Assembly: GCA_963724535.1 (NCBI GenBank)
Contig: CAVRVD010000021.1
Span: 51,313-115,312 of the forward strand
Length of the DNA stretch: 64,000 nucleotides
Direction of reading: 5' to 3'
From: JADJPO01 sp963724535
Lineage (GTDB): Bacteria > Actinomycetota > Actinomycetes > Actinomycetales > Kineosporiaceae
Shown: piece by piece, positions 35,995-45,834 of the stretch
Numbering within the stretch: the stretch's first letter is position 1
How the letters are laid out: each line of letters begins with the position of its first letter
Notes under the pieces: model-generated
Told to the model about the DNA's origin: nothing
The model's input: the letters and a program-made list of their open reading frames with translations, nothing else
Database searches by the model: none
Program-made: the position numbers and the translations under genes

Positions 35995-38391
35995 TCAGCG
36001 GCCGCCGCGCCGTCCCCTGCTGCCCTGACCGCGCCCGGACCCGCTCCGCGCCGGACGTCGCGCGACCACGCGCAGCGCGGGGTTGCCACTGCGCCCGGCG
36101 AGTGCCCTGCGCACCTCGCGTCTCAGGTCCGGATCGCCCAGCAGCTGCGAGGCCGCCTGGAGCACCTCCCGGCCGTGCGGGTGGTTCAGGCCGGCGAGGT
36201 CGGCGAGCCCGGAGGGCTGGGCCAGCAGCTCCGCCAGCGGTGAGTCCGGCACCTCCTCGGCGAAGGCGTCGGGGTCCTTGAGGGTCACGCTCAGCCCGTC
36301 GACGGTGAGCCAGAGCAGCTGGGCAACAGTGGGCTCCTCGCCCAGGCCCATCTGGTACCGGGTGATCGCCAGCACCGGCGCCAGCCACGGATCGCCGGCG
36401 CCGGCGCCCAGCACGGGAGCCACGCGTGGCCCCGGCGCGCGCAGCACCATCGGCAGGACGCCGCGGCGCTCGGGCCCCTCCTCGCTCGCCACGGCGGCCG
36501 ACCACATCACCTGCTCCAGCGCCCGTGCCCAGCCCGTACCGCGGGCGTCCACCCACCGGGCGGCCTCCTCCTCGGCGTCGCGCGGCAGGTAGGCCGCCAA
36601 GCGGTCCAGCAGCTCCCCGGGGTCGGCATCGACGCAGTCGCCGACGCGCGGCACCCGCCAGCCGTGGGCGCTCAGCACCCGCGCCAGCCCGTACCCGCCC
36701 AGCGGCGTCAACCGCACGGCCGGACCCTCCGTCACGGCCTCGACCACCGCCGTCAGCGCGGCCTCGAGCTCCGCCTGGTGTTCCGAACCGGCTGAACCCG
36801 CCGCCGTCGTGACGAACTGCTTCTCGACCTCGGCCCGCACCTCGGCCACCCGGGCGGCGAGCCCCTGGGCGTCCTCAGCCGCGAAGGCGACCTGCTCGAC
36901 GACGCCGGCCACCAGCCAGTCCTCGATCACTCGGCTCAGCTGGGCGAACATGGCGGGCAGCCGAAGCAGCATCGGCAGAGCGAAGGGGTTCTCGAGCTCG
37001 TCCTGGTCGGCGAACGCCAGGGACATCGCCCCGACCGGGACCGACTCGTCGCCCAGGGCGTAGAGCAGCGGGATACCCAGCTTCAGCACCTGACGGCTGA
37101 CCCGCGACGCCTGGTCGCGCCGTGCCCGCGCGGCGTCGTCCCAGGCCCGAAGGTGGCCGCCTAGCAGGGCGCACCAGGCCTCGATCTGCGCGGCCGGGGG
37201 CGCCGACCCCTGCCAGAGGGCCAGACCGGGCCCGGGGTAGGCCTTCGGGCCGCGGACCTCGATGAGTCCGGCCGCCAGGCAGCCCACCCACAACGGGTGC
37301 AGGCACGGCAGGTCCTTCGCGCTGCGAACGCGGCGATCGCCGCCGCGGCTCGGCACCAGCGGCTCGACCGGCGGCTGATCGGCATCGGCGAAGAGATCGA
37401 GGACCTGCTGCCCGGACCCGTGATCCGCGGTATCCGCCGGACGTCGCCCGCTCCCGCGAGGTTCGTCGTCGGCATCGTCGACGGACCCCGCCGCGTCGTC
37501 CCGATCCGCTCGGGGCAGCAGGACCTCGGCCAGGCCCAGGTCGTCGACGGCTCGGACGGCGTCCGCGGGCCGCAGCAGGTGGCTGGGGGTCAGGCTGCGC
37601 CCGGGGCCGATCCACGTGGCCAGCGCCACCGCCCGCCGCACCATGGGTGACGCCGCCGCCAGGGCGGCGAGCTCGTCCTCCGGCGCGGGGCGCAGCATGG
37701 GCAGAGCCGGTTGCGCCGATCCGGTCACAGTCTCGCCGCACCCGCAGGGGCACTCTCCCGTGGAGTCCTGGCTCAGGTCGGGGAAGAGACCGGCGAAGTG
37801 CGGATCGACGCCGACGTCCGTGACCGGCAGGTCGCGTCCGTGAACGGCCCCGATCCGGCGCAGCTCGGCGTTGACCCGCTGCTGGGTCTGATCGCTGAAC
37901 TGACCGCGTCTGACCCTTCCGGTGTCCTCTTCCGGGGCCAACCCCGAGCCGGCGGTGCACACCGGGTACTGGACGTCGGGACGTGCCGGGCCGGCGCTCT
38001 CGACTTCCAGCCGGTGCTGCCAGTCGTCGCCGAAGTCGTAGGTGTAGTCCAGGACGTCACCCGGTCGCGGCGCGACCCGAGCCAGCACCGTGATGTCCTC
38101 GTCGCCCGGGGGGTTGCCGAACAACGGCGGCCGGAACAGGTCCGGGTCCACCTGCTGGTACCGGACGCCGCGCACATCGAAGTCGTGGAGGTGGTCGTCG
38201 CGCCAGTCGAACGCCGCCTGCAGCACGGGGTGCAGCTGTCCCAAGGTGATCGCCGACGGCACTTCGAGACGACGCCACACCGCAGGACGCACATCGCGCA
38301 AGGTCACCCGTAACACGTGCACCGTCGCGGTGCTCCCCGGGCTCTCCGTCACCGTCTGCCTCCCGAGCGTCGAGCGGGCCGGCCCGACCAC
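35995..38391 (-). CDS. pRiA4b ORF-3-like domain protein
   Basis: 798 residues. The N-terminal 150 match the plasmid pRiA4b ORF-3 fold: LRVTLRDVRPAVWRRLEVP near 28, AFDWRDDHLHDFDV near 58 and DYTYDFGDDWQHRLEVE near 118. The middle has a Cys cluster, ECPCGCGETVTG near 216, likely a small zinc site. The rest (about 230-798) is a long helical region with no recognised domain. Function unknown; the family is common near mobile and regulatory genes. Another possible start is the GTG at residue 14 (38352). It is divergent from the helical-repeat gene at 38543. Confidence 0.8.
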   Translation of the reverse strand: MVGPARSTLGRQTVTESPGSTATVHVLRVTLRDVRPAVWRRLEVPSAITLGQLHPVLQAAFDWRDDHLHDFDVRGVRYQQVDPDLFRPPLFGNPPGDEDITVLARVAPRPGDVLDYTYDFGDDWQHRLEVESAGPARPDVQYPVCTAGSGLAPEEDTGRVRRGQFSDQTQQRVNAELRRIGAVHGRDLPVTDVGVDPHFAGLFPDLSQDSTGECPCGCGETVTGSAQPALPMLRPAPEDELAALAAASPMVRRAVALATWIGPGRSLTPSHLLRPADAVRAVDDLGLAEVLLPRADRDDAAGSVDDADDEPRGSGRRPADTADHGSGQQVLDLFADADQPPVEPLVPSRGGDRRVRSAKDLPCLHPLWVGCLAAGLIEVRGPKAYPGPGLALWQGSAPPAAQIEAWCALLGGHLRAWDDAARARRDQASRVSRQVLKLGIPLLYALGDESVPVGAMSLAFADQDELENPFALPMLLRLPAMFAQLSRVIEDWLVAGVVEQVAFAAEDAQGLAARVAEVRAEVEKQFVTTAAGSAGSEHQAELEAALTAVVEAVTEGPAVRLTPLGGYGLARVLSAHGWRVPRVGDCVDADPGELLDRLAAYLPRDAEEEAARWVDARGTGWARALEQVMWSAAVASEEGPERRGVLPMVLRAPGPRVAPVLGAGAGDPWLAPVLAITRYQMGLGEEPTVAQLLWLTVDGLSVTLKDPDAFAEEVPDSPLAELLAQPSGLADLAGLNHPHGREVLQAASQLLGDPDLRREVRRALAGRSGNPALRVVARRPARSGSGRGQGSRGRRGGR

Positions 38392-38542
38392 GGCCGGCCA
38401 CGTTGTCCCCCGATCCTTCGCGCCTGGGCCGCAGGATGTCCAACGCCCGACGGCAGGTGAGCCCGCACCGGTTGTCGGGACCGGGCGCTTGAATGGTCCC
38501 TAGGACAACTTCGACAGGGATCGACTCGACAGGATTGAGGAC

Positions 38543-40291
38543 ATGGCAAGCAGCCGACTCACAGCCGGGCTCTCGCTCGGTCGGTTCCTCACGGCGCTGC
38601 ACACCAGGCTGGACGCGCTGTCCCGCGAGGATCTCCGCTCGGTGCTCGTCGCGCACGCCGAACACCTGCCGGTCGGGGAACGTCAGCGGTTCCTGGACGT
38701 CTTTCCCGATCCCGGCGGCCGACTACCCACGGCTGACGGGCAGCCTGAGACGTCGCTGCTCGCCGACATCGACGAGTTCGCGGCACTCCTCGCCGATGGC
38801 GACCAGGACGACGCCGAGGGCTGGGCGGCCGACGGCTACCACGACGGCTGGTACGACGAGGATCCCGACCCGTCGTGGGTGCCGGAGGCGGACGCCCTGT
38901 TCGCGGCAACCGGCGAGATGTTCGTCAGCGGTCGACTCGACGTTGCCCGCGAGGCCTACGCCCGGCTCCTGGCGCTCTTCGGTCCGGTCGGCGACCACAC
39001 CTGGTCGTCGCTCGAGATCTGGCGGCTGGAGACCACCGACACCGCAGAGACGATGGCCCGGTACCTGCGCGCCGTCTACGAGACCACTGCGCCCCAGGAC
39101 CGGGCCGCCGCGGTTCACCAGGCCTACCTGACCTTGCCGTGGAGCACCAAGGAGCCGGCCCTGGACGACATCGCCACCACCCGGCAGGAGGGTCTGCCCG
39201 ACCTGGTGTCCTTCCTGCCCGGGTGGATCGACCGGCTGCTCACCGAGACCTCACAGCCGTCACCGGAAACCCGGGTCCGGCTGCTCACCGAGGCGGCCCT
39301 TCGCCAGGGTGGCGTCGAGGCCCTCGCCGACCTGGCCCGCCGACCTGGCCCGCACCAGGGCGGGGTCGCCCTGGCCCGGATCGACGCCCTCACCACGGCA
39401 AGCCGCCCGGACGAGGCCGCCGCGGCTGCCCGCGAAGCTCTCGACCTGCTGGGCGGGGACCCGCGGCACCTCGCAGCGATCGCGGACCGGCTCGCCGACC
39501 TCACCACCCAGCTGGGAGACACCGCCGCGGCGGTGCGGGCACGGCGGCGGGCCTGGCGAGCCGAACCCAGCCGGCGCCGGCTCCTCGCCATGGCAGGCAG
39601 CGGCCTCGCCGCCGGCGTGGCGCACGCGACCCTCGACGCCGAGGCCGACGACGTTGCGGCGACGGACCGGCTCAGCTGCGAGCTGATGCTGCTGGCGGGT
39701 CGCCTCGACGGGGCGATCACGGCGCTGACCCAGTCGGCTGCCCTGGGGTGGCGCCGTTCCTCTCACCCCGGACCGGTCGTCCTGCCCTTCCTGTGGGCCG
39801 CGGCCACCGGTACACCACCCGAACCGGACCAGGGCCACCTCGGCCGGGCCTTCGCTGCACTCGATGAGGACCCGGACGCCACCTACCGCGGGCACGTCTG
39901 GGACGCCGCTGACGACGAGCCGTCCTTGACCGCCGATCCCCCGCAAGCGGGCGAGGGGTCCTTGGCGGCCCTTCTCGGCCAGGTGATCCTGGACCGCCCA
40001 GGCAGCCCCGCAGACCGCGACCGATGGATCTGCATCGCCGCGACCGTCGTCCACGCCCGCATCGATGCCATCGTCTCCGACAAGCACCGCAGCGCCTACG
40101 CCCGCGCGGCCGGACTGGCCTACGCCCACGCCGAAGCCCTCGTCGCGATGGACAAGAGCTCCCAGGCGCAGGCCTTCCTCGGCGGCGTCCGGGCCGCGTA
40201 CCCGCGGCACGTAGCCTTCCGCCGAGAGCTCGACACCGCCTCCCGCACCTCAATCCTCTCCGCTCGGCGTCCGGTGAGGGTCCGACCATGA
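38543..40291 (+). CDS. Unrecognised TPR-like helical-repeat protein
   Basis: 582 residues, mostly amphipathic helices with alternating A/E/R/L patterns reminiscent of TPR arrays (for example ARREALDLL-type repeats near 305-340), and an acidic stretch with DGYHDGWYDEDPDPS near 95. No signal peptide, TM segment or catalytic motif seen. It is divergent from the pRiA4b ORF-3-like gene and 256 bp before the TIR-STAND-WD40 gene on the same strand; a functional link is only suggested by position. Confidence 0.5.
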   Translation: MASSRLTAGLSLGRFLTALHTRLDALSREDLRSVLVAHAEHLPVGERQRFLDVFPDPGGRLPTADGQPETSLLADIDEFAALLADGDQDDAEGWAADGYHDGWYDEDPDPSWVPEADALFAATGEMFVSGRLDVAREAYARLLALFGPVGDHTWSSLEIWRLETTDTAETMARYLRAVYETTAPQDRAAAVHQAYLTLPWSTKEPALDDIATTRQEGLPDLVSFLPGWIDRLLTETSQPSPETRVRLLTEAALRQGGVEALADLARRPGPHQGGVALARIDALTTASRPDEAAAAAREALDLLGGDPRHLAAIADRLADLTTQLGDTAAAVRARRRAWRAEPSRRRLLAMAGSGLAAGVAHATLDAEADDVAATDRLSCELMLLAGRLDGAITALTQSAALGWRRSSHPGPVVLPFLWAAATGTPPEPDQGHLGRAFAALDEDPDATYRGHVWDAADDEPSLTADPPQAGEGSLAALLGQVILDRPGSPADRDRWICIAATVVHARIDAIVSDKHRSAYARAAGLAYAHAEALVAMDKSSQAQAFLGGVRAAYPRHVAFRRELDTASRTSILSARRPVRVRP

Positions 40292-40547
40292 CGGCGTGCC
40301 GCGACCGACAGTCCAGTCACCGGCCCGGCTCCTCGGCTGGGAGATCGAGGACCTGGCCGACGAGCTGGCTCACCCTCTATGCAGCGTGAACTCCTCCTGC
40401 TCGAGGAGACCGCGGTTCGTGGGCCTGCTTCAGGACTCATGTCTCGGGGTCGTGCCGACCGCTGTCGTTTCCCGCCGTTCTTCACGGTCAGCTCCTGCTC
40501 CGTGGTCTCTAGAGGGAACGGGGCCGCTGTTCTGGGAAGGTGGTCCG

Positions 40548-43520
40548 GTGGCGCTGGTGGTCGTGAGCCATTCCCGCCAGGACACGGAGCTGGCGGCCCG
40601 GGTCCACCGGTGGCTGGTGGGGGCGGGGCATGAGGTGCTGCTGGACGCCGACCCGGTCGATGGGGTCCCGGCCGGGGGTGAGTGGCGGGACCGGTTGTGG
40701 GAACGGCTGCGCCGGGCGGATGCCCTGGTGTGTGTGGTCACCGAGGCCTACCGGGCCTCGGAGTACTGCTCGGGCGAGATCTGCGCTGCGCTCAGCCGTG
40801 GCGTCCTGATCCTGCCCCTCCTCGCCGACAGCGGGGAGCGCCACCCGTTGTTGAGGGCGGTGGAGCACCTGCCCCTGCCACCGGACGCCGACGATGACGC
40901 GGACGGGGCGCCGCTGTGGCTGCTGGGCGCGTTGGCCTTCGTGACCGCGGCCGGTGAGCGGGGCCGGCCCGGCGGGGAGTCGCCGTTTCCCGGCCTGGAT
41001 GCCTTCGACATGAACCGGCAGAAGGTGTTCTTCGGCCGTGACGGCGAGATCCGCGCGTTGACCCGGGCCGTCATCCGGCCTGATCCCGACGGGATGCTGC
41101 TGGTCGTCGGGCCGTCCGGGTGCGGCAAGTCCTCCCTGGTCCGGGCCGGGCTCATCCCCCGGATCACCGCCCAGGGCGATTGGTGGACCGTGCCGGCGTT
41201 CCGGCCCGAGACCGACCCGGTCACCCAGCTCGCCGTCGGCCTGGCCCGGGCCGGCGTCCGGCTCGGCCTCGACTGGTCGGCCCCCAGCGTTCTGCACCGT
41301 CTGCGCGGTGACGGGTTGCCGGCCGTGGTCGGGGACCTGCTCGCCGCCGCCCCGGACCCGGCCCACCGTCACCGCCTGTTGATCGTGGTCGACCAGTTCG
41401 AACAACTCCTCATCACCACGCCGCCACAGCGGCGGGCCGAGTTCGTGGACCTGCTCCACCCCGTTGTGCCGGGCACCGTGGGCCTGGTCGGGGCGCTGCG
41501 CACCGAGTTCCTCGACGCCGTCGCCGCAGACGACGCCCTCGCCGATCTGGCGCCGTTCGCGACCTACCCGCTCACCCCCCTCGGACAGGCGCGCCTGGGC
41601 GAGGTCATCCGCGAGCCCGCAGAGCTCGCGGACCTCCGCCTGGATGACGACCTGATCGAGCAGATGGTCCGTGACACGGGGAGCGGGCAGGCCCTGCCGC
41701 TGCTGGCGTTCGCCCTCCAACGCCTCACCGACAACGCCGAGCGTGGTGCACGCCTGACCCTGGAGGACTACCACCGCATCGGCGGCGTCCGCGGCGCGCT
41801 CGGGGACCAGGCTCGGGCCGCCCTGGACGCCGCCCAGCGGACGACAGGGCGGTCCCGTGACGAGGTCCTCAACGACCTGTGCCGCCTCGTCGTCATCGAT
41901 ACCGACAACCACCTGACCGCCCGCACCATCACCACAGCCGGCCTGCCCGGGCACGTCCTCGACCATCTCCGCTGCTTCCGCGACCGCTGCCTCCTCACCG
42001 GCCGATCCCCCAGCACGACCGAGACGGACACGACCATCGACGTCACCGCCGCCGGCCGAACCAGAGCCGGCACCGGCCCGGTGGCAGTTCGTCACGACCA
42101 CGCCGACCCCGAGAGCCCCGGCACCGTGCGCCTGGCCCACGAATCCCTGATCACCGCCTGGAAACCCCTCCACGACGCCGTCGAGGCACGCCGCGACCGA
42201 CGCCGCCGCGCCCGGCTCACCGCGGCCGTTATTGCGGCGATCGCCATCGCCGGCATTGCGACCCTTCTCTGGAGCCAGGCACGCGCACAACGTCAGGTGG
42301 CGGTGGCGCGTGAGCTGATGGCCCAGGCGCAGGCAGTCGGTGACACGGACACCCGGCTGGCGCTGGCACTCGGCGTCGCCGCCTACGACCTGCACCCCAC
42401 TCCCGAGGCTGAGACGTGGCTGTGGAGTTCGCTCGATGCCCCGTACGTGCGCAGCACCAGCATGACCGGGCACACCGACACCGTGTACTCGGTGGCGTTC
42501 TCGCCCGACGGACACACTCTGGCCACCGCCAGCGCTGACCGGACCGTGATCCTCTGGGACCTCACCACCCCCGCCCCTCTCGCCCGCGTCGGCCGGCCCC
42601 TCACCAGCCACACCGCCCCCGTGTACTCGGTGGCGTACTCGCCCGATGGGCACACCCTGGCCACCGGCAGCGCCGATCGGACCGTGATCCTGTGGGACCT
42701 GTCCGACCCCGTCAACCCGGTCCGCATCGGCCGGCCCATTGCCGGCCACACCGGCGCAGTTCACTCGGTGGCGTACTCGCCGGATGGGCACACCCTGGCC
42801 ACCGCCGGCGAGGACCGGACCGTGATCCTGTGGGACCTGGACGACCCCGTCAACCCGGTCCGCATCGGCCAGTCCCTTACCGGCCACACCGGAACCGTGT
42901 ACTCGGTGGTGTTCTCCCGCAACGGGAATACCCTCGCCACCGCCGGTCACGACCAGACGGTGATCCTGTGGGACCTGTCCGACCCAGCCACGCCCACCCG
43001 CATCGGCCAGCCGCTCACCGGCCACACCGGGACCGTGCCGTCGGTGGCGTTCGCCCCCGATGGGCACACCCTGGCCACGGCCAGCTGGGACCGCACCGTG
43101 ATCCTGTGGGACCTCACCACCCTCGCCAACCCGGTTCGCATCGGCCGACCCCTCACCGGCCACACCGGTCCCGTGTACTCGGTGGCGCTCGCCCCCGACG
43201 GGTACACCCTGGCCACGGCCGGCGGCGACGGGACGGTCTTCCTGTGGGACCTGGCCGACCCAGCTACCCCAGCCCGCATCGGCCAGCCCCTCGCCGGGCA
43301 CACCGGCCCGGTGTACTCGGTGGCGTTCACCCCCGACGGGCGCACCCTGGCCACCGCCGCCACCGACGGCACCGTCATCCTGTGGAAAAGCGCTGAGCTG
43401 GCGCGCTACCCCCGCGGGTCCGCAGTCGAACAGGCCTGCGCCCAGCTCGGCCGTGGCCTCAGCGAGAACGAGTGGGCGACCTACATCGCAGGCCTCGACT
43501 ACCGCAAGACCTGCCCGTAG
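40548..43520 (+). CDS. TIR-STAND NTPase-WD40 signalling protein
   Basis: 990 residues from GTG 40548, which has GGGAAGG 8 nt upstream; the longer open frame from 40296 lacks domain similarity. TIR domain at about 1-130 (VVVSHSRQDTELAARVHRWL near 4; SEYCSGEICAAL near 70, with the Glu position used by NADase TIRs). STAND NTPase (nSTAND1-type) at about 145-540: VVGPSGCGKSSLVRAG near 186 (Walker A), LLIVVDQFEQLL near 279 (Walker B). A likely membrane helix TAAVIAAIAIAGIATLLW near 560-577. Seven WD40 repeats follow at about 638-946 (one seven-bladed propeller) and a short tail. In known systems TIR-STAND proteins act in NAD-depleting antiphage or stress responses; here this is an inference from domains. 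Confidence 0.88.
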   Translation: MALVVVSHSRQDTELAARVHRWLVGAGHEVLLDADPVDGVPAGGEWRDRLWERLRRADALVCVVTEAYRASEYCSGEICAALSRGVLILPLLADSGERHPLLRAVEHLPLPPDADDDADGAPLWLLGALAFVTAAGERGRPGGESPFPGLDAFDMNRQKVFFGRDGEIRALTRAVIRPDPDGMLLVVGPSGCGKSSLVRAGLIPRITAQGDWWTVPAFRPETDPVTQLAVGLARAGVRLGLDWSAPSVLHRLRGDGLPAVVGDLLAAAPDPAHRHRLLIVVDQFEQLLITTPPQRRAEFVDLLHPVVPGTVGLVGALRTEFLDAVAADDALADLAPFATYPLTPLGQARLGEVIREPAELADLRLDDDLIEQMVRDTGSGQALPLLAFALQRLTDNAERGARLTLEDYHRIGGVRGALGDQARAALDAAQRTTGRSRDEVLNDLCRLVVIDTDNHLTARTITTAGLPGHVLDHLRCFRDRCLLTGRSPSTTETDTTIDVTAAGRTRAGTGPVAVRHDHADPESPGTVRLAHESLITAWKPLHDAVEARRDRRRRARLTAAVIAAIAIAGIATLLWSQARAQRQVAVARELMAQAQAVGDTDTRLALALGVAAYDLHPTPEAETWLWSSLDAPYVRSTSMTGHTDTVYSVAFSPDGHTLATASADRTVILWDLTTPAPLARVGRPLTSHTAPVYSVAYSPDGHTLATGSADRTVILWDLSDPVNPVRIGRPIAGHTGAVHSVAYSPDGHTLATAGEDRTVILWDLDDPVNPVRIGQSLTGHTGTVYSVVFSRNGNTLATAGHDQTVILWDLSDPATPTRIGQPLTGHTGTVPSVAFAPDGHTLATASWDRTVILWDLTTLANPVRIGRPLTGHTGPVYSVALAPDGYTLATAGGDGTVFLWDLADPATPARIGQPLAGHTGPVYSVAFTPDGRTLATAATDGTVILWKSAELARYPRGSAVEQACAQLGRGLSENEWATYIAGLDYRKTCP
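42460..43385 (+). repeat. Seven WD40 repeats of 138 bp, highly similar
   Basis: Blades follow the pattern GHTGTVYSVAFSPDGHTLAT-A-DRTVILWDL with a 46-residue period. Several DNA segments are nearly identical between blades, indicating recent amplification or gene conversion. Seven copies close one propeller. Confidence 0.9.
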
Positions 43521-43824
43521 CCATCACCGGTGAAAGGGAAGCATGGCCGGCCGCCCAACCTCGCTGCCGCTCCATCACCGATCATCGACTACTCAAGGAG
43601 GCGGACGACGAACACGTTGTCTCTCAACGAACCGGCGCCGCAGCGATCCTTTGCTCGTCCGGCACGTCGGTGAAGTGCGCAAGGACTCGGCCGCCTGCGC
43701 GCGCACGCGTCGTCAACGGGCGGCCGACGCGCTCCTCCTCGATGGCTGGCAGGGAGGACCGGCGCAGAGGTCCTCGTGCTGTTCGGGAGTATCGGCCGAC
43801 TTCCTAGAGAGCTAGGGTCGGTAG
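43521..43824. other. 304-bp gap, nothing recognised
   Basis: No conserved coding sequence found between the TIR-STAND gene and the histidine kinase. The right end holds the kinase -10 box. Confidence 0.5.
43813..43818 (+). promoter_or_regulatory. -10 box (TAGGGT) of a leaderless promoter
   Basis: TAGGGT, then exactly 6 nt, then the ATG of the histidine kinase at 43825. Confidence 0.5.
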
Positions 43825-45009
43825 ATGAGGCACTGGAAACAGCGCCCGGAGATGCTGCGCGACGCCGTGGGCGCTGCGCTGCTGGTGGCCGTGTTCCTCA
43901 TCGCCCAGCAGCGCTACGGACCCGGGGGCTCGGTGACCCGCGCGATCGCGGTCGTCATCGTCATGGGCCTCGCCCTGACGATCCGACGAAAGTGGCCGCT
44001 GGCGACCTACCTCGCGGCGCTGGGGACCGCTGCGGTGGCGACGACAGGCATTGAGTTCCTCGCCATCGCCGGCTACACGCTGGCCGCCTACGAGCGGCGT
44101 GCCCGGCCGGCTCCCGTCATGGCGGGATCGGCACTCGCGCTGACGGTGGGCTTCCTCCAGTACTGGCCCTCTCTGGCACTGGACGACATCGCGGGTGACC
44201 TCATCCTCATCGCCGCCACCTCGGTGCTGCCGGTGGTGTTCGGGCGCGCGGTCCGCCGCGCCCGCGAGACGACGGCGGAGCTCGAGGCCCGCAACGCCGA
44301 ACTCGTGGAGCTCCGGGAGGTGGCTGCCGCCCATGCGGTGGAGGCCGAGCGGTTCCGCATCGCGCGCGAGCTCCACGACGTGGTGGCCCATCACGTCAGC
44401 GCGATGACCGTCCGCGCCCGAGCAGGCCGTCACGTCGCTGCCCGCGATCCTCAGGCCGCCAGCGACGCCCTGTCGTACGTGGCCGAGGCCGGTACAGAGG
44501 CGCTGACGGCCATGGGGTCGCTGGTGGGGGCGCTCCGCGGGGAGAATGCCGACACGGACCCGGATCAACTCGCGCCGCAGCCGGGTTTCGACGAGATCCC
44601 CGCGCTCCTGGACGCCTTCCGCCGCACCGGCCTGATCGTCGACGCCGAGATCGATGACCCTGCCGGTCCGGTCGCCCCAGCGCTCGGCCTCAACACCTAC
44701 CGCATCGTCCAGGAAGGGCTCACCAACGCGCTGCGCCACGGCGCCGGCGACCGCGTCTGGGTGCAGATCTGGTCCGCGCCGGATCGGATGCACGTCCAGG
44801 TGGACGACAACGGTCGAGGTCTGGGACCGCGGGACGGCAAGGGTGGGCACGGGCTCGCCGGCGTGGCGGAGCGGGCGGCCCTCCACGGCGGTGCGTCATC
44901 GTTGCAGCCGAGTCCGCGCGGGGGCTGCCGGCTCGAGGTCACGCTCGGCCTTGGCGTATCGCCCACCCAGGGTTCGGGGGCGCTGGACGTCTCCGCGGCT
45001 CGATCATGA
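43825..45009 (+). CDS. Sensor histidine kinase (HisKA_3, NarX-like)
   Basis: 394 residues. Four or five TM helices span the first 145 residues with hardly any extracytoplasmic domain, suggesting it senses something within the membrane. The DHp region has ARELHDVVAHHVSAM near 180-194 with phospho-acceptor His, and the ATPase domain has LNTYRIVQEGLTNALRHG near 290 and VDDNGRGLGP near 330. It pairs with the overlapping LuxR-type regulator (ATGA). It lies just upstream of an FtsX/ATPase ABC transporter, the usual genetic setting of kinases that sense cell-envelope-active antibiotics; this role is inferred. Confidence 0.9.
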   Translation: MRHWKQRPEMLRDAVGAALLVAVFLIAQQRYGPGGSVTRAIAVVIVMGLALTIRRKWPLATYLAALGTAAVATTGIEFLAIAGYTLAAYERRARPAPVMAGSALALTVGFLQYWPSLALDDIAGDLILIAATSVLPVVFGRAVRRARETTAELEARNAELVELREVAAAHAVEAERFRIARELHDVVAHHVSAMTVRARAGRHVAARDPQAASDALSYVAEAGTEALTAMGSLVGALRGENADTDPDQLAPQPGFDEIPALLDAFRRTGLIVDAEIDDPAGPVAPALGLNTYRIVQEGLTNALRHGAGDRVWVQIWSAPDRMHVQVDDNGRGLGPRDGKGGHGLAGVAERAALHGGASSLQPSPRGGCRLEVTLGLGVSPTQGSGALDVSAARS

Positions 45010-45698
45010 TCCAGGTCGTGCTCGCCGACGACCAGGCGGTCGTGCGCATGGGCTTCCGCATGATCATAGACAGCGAGGACGACCTCGAAGTCGTCGGCGA
45101 GGTCGCCCATGGAGCCGCAGCAGTCGAGGCAGCTGTCGACCTGCGACCGGACGTCGTGCTCATGGACATACGGATGCCGGTGATGGACGGGATTGCCGCG
45201 ACGCAGGCGATCGCCGCCCGGTGCCCCGACGTCCGGGTGCTGGTCGTCACCACCTTCGACCTCGACGAGTACGTCGTCGGGGCCCTGCGTGCGGGTGCCG
45301 CGGGCTTCCTGCTGAAGGACGTCGAGCCAGCGGCGCTCATCGCCGCCATCCACACCGTGGTCCGAGGTGACGCGCTCGTCGCGCCGGCGGTGACGAGATC
45401 GCTGATCGACTACGCCCTGCGCACCCCCGAGGAGCCTGCCGGCGGCGTCGATCCCGCCGTCCTGGAGCAACTGAGCGACCGTGAGCGAGAGGTCCTCGGC
45501 CTGCTGGCGCGGGGGCTGTCGAACGCCCAGGTCGCGACTGCGATGTTTCTTGGGGAGACGACGATCAAGTCCCACGTCAGCAACATGCTCGCCAAGCTCA
45601 ACCTCCGCAGCCGTGTCCAGGCCGTCGTGCTGGCCTACGAGGTCGGTCTTATCCATCGTGGCGAGGTTGGCTACGAGGACCTGCTCCGCGACACCTGA
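45006..45698 (+). CDS. NarL/LuxR-family response regulator
   Basis: 230 residues. Receiver domain with DD near 8-9, phospho-acceptor Asp 54 in VVLMDIRMP, Thr in VVTTFDLDEYV near 84 and Lys in GFLLKDVEP near 107. C-terminal LuxR HTH near 160-225: LSDREREVLGLLARGLSNAQ, then FLGETTIKSHVSNMLAKLN. The ATG overlaps the kinase stop. It probably activates the downstream ABC operon. Confidence 0.93.
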   Translation: MIQVVLADDQAVVRMGFRMIIDSEDDLEVVGEVAHGAAAVEAAVDLRPDVVLMDIRMPVMDGIAATQAIAARCPDVRVLVVTTFDLDEYVVGALRAGAAGFLLKDVEPAALIAAIHTVVRGDALVAPAVTRSLIDYALRTPEEPAGGVDPAVLEQLSDREREVLGLLARGLSNAQVATAMFLGETTIKSHVSNMLAKLNLRSRVQAVVLAYEVGLIHRGEVGYEDLLRDT

Positions 45699-45834
45699 CA
45701 CCGCACCGAGCTGTCGCCACTCATCCGTTCGGAGGAGTGCCGTTCCTTCCGACGGCCGTTCCGGTGATCGAGGCCTGTCCATAACGTCGAAGTCCAGGTC
45801 GAATCGACGATGAAGCCCGCCGGAGGAAGCTGCC

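Noticed and set aside
40296..40547. Longer TIR-STAND start at 40296
   Set aside because: The added 84 residues show no TIR similarity and GTG 40548 has a ribosome site.
40509..43301. 930-codon minus-strand frame
   Set aside because: Shadow of the TIR-STAND-WD40 gene; its repeat pattern only mirrors the WD40 DNA repeats.
42460..43385. CRISPR-like array
   Set aside because: Repeats are contiguous 138-bp WD40 coding units without spacers.
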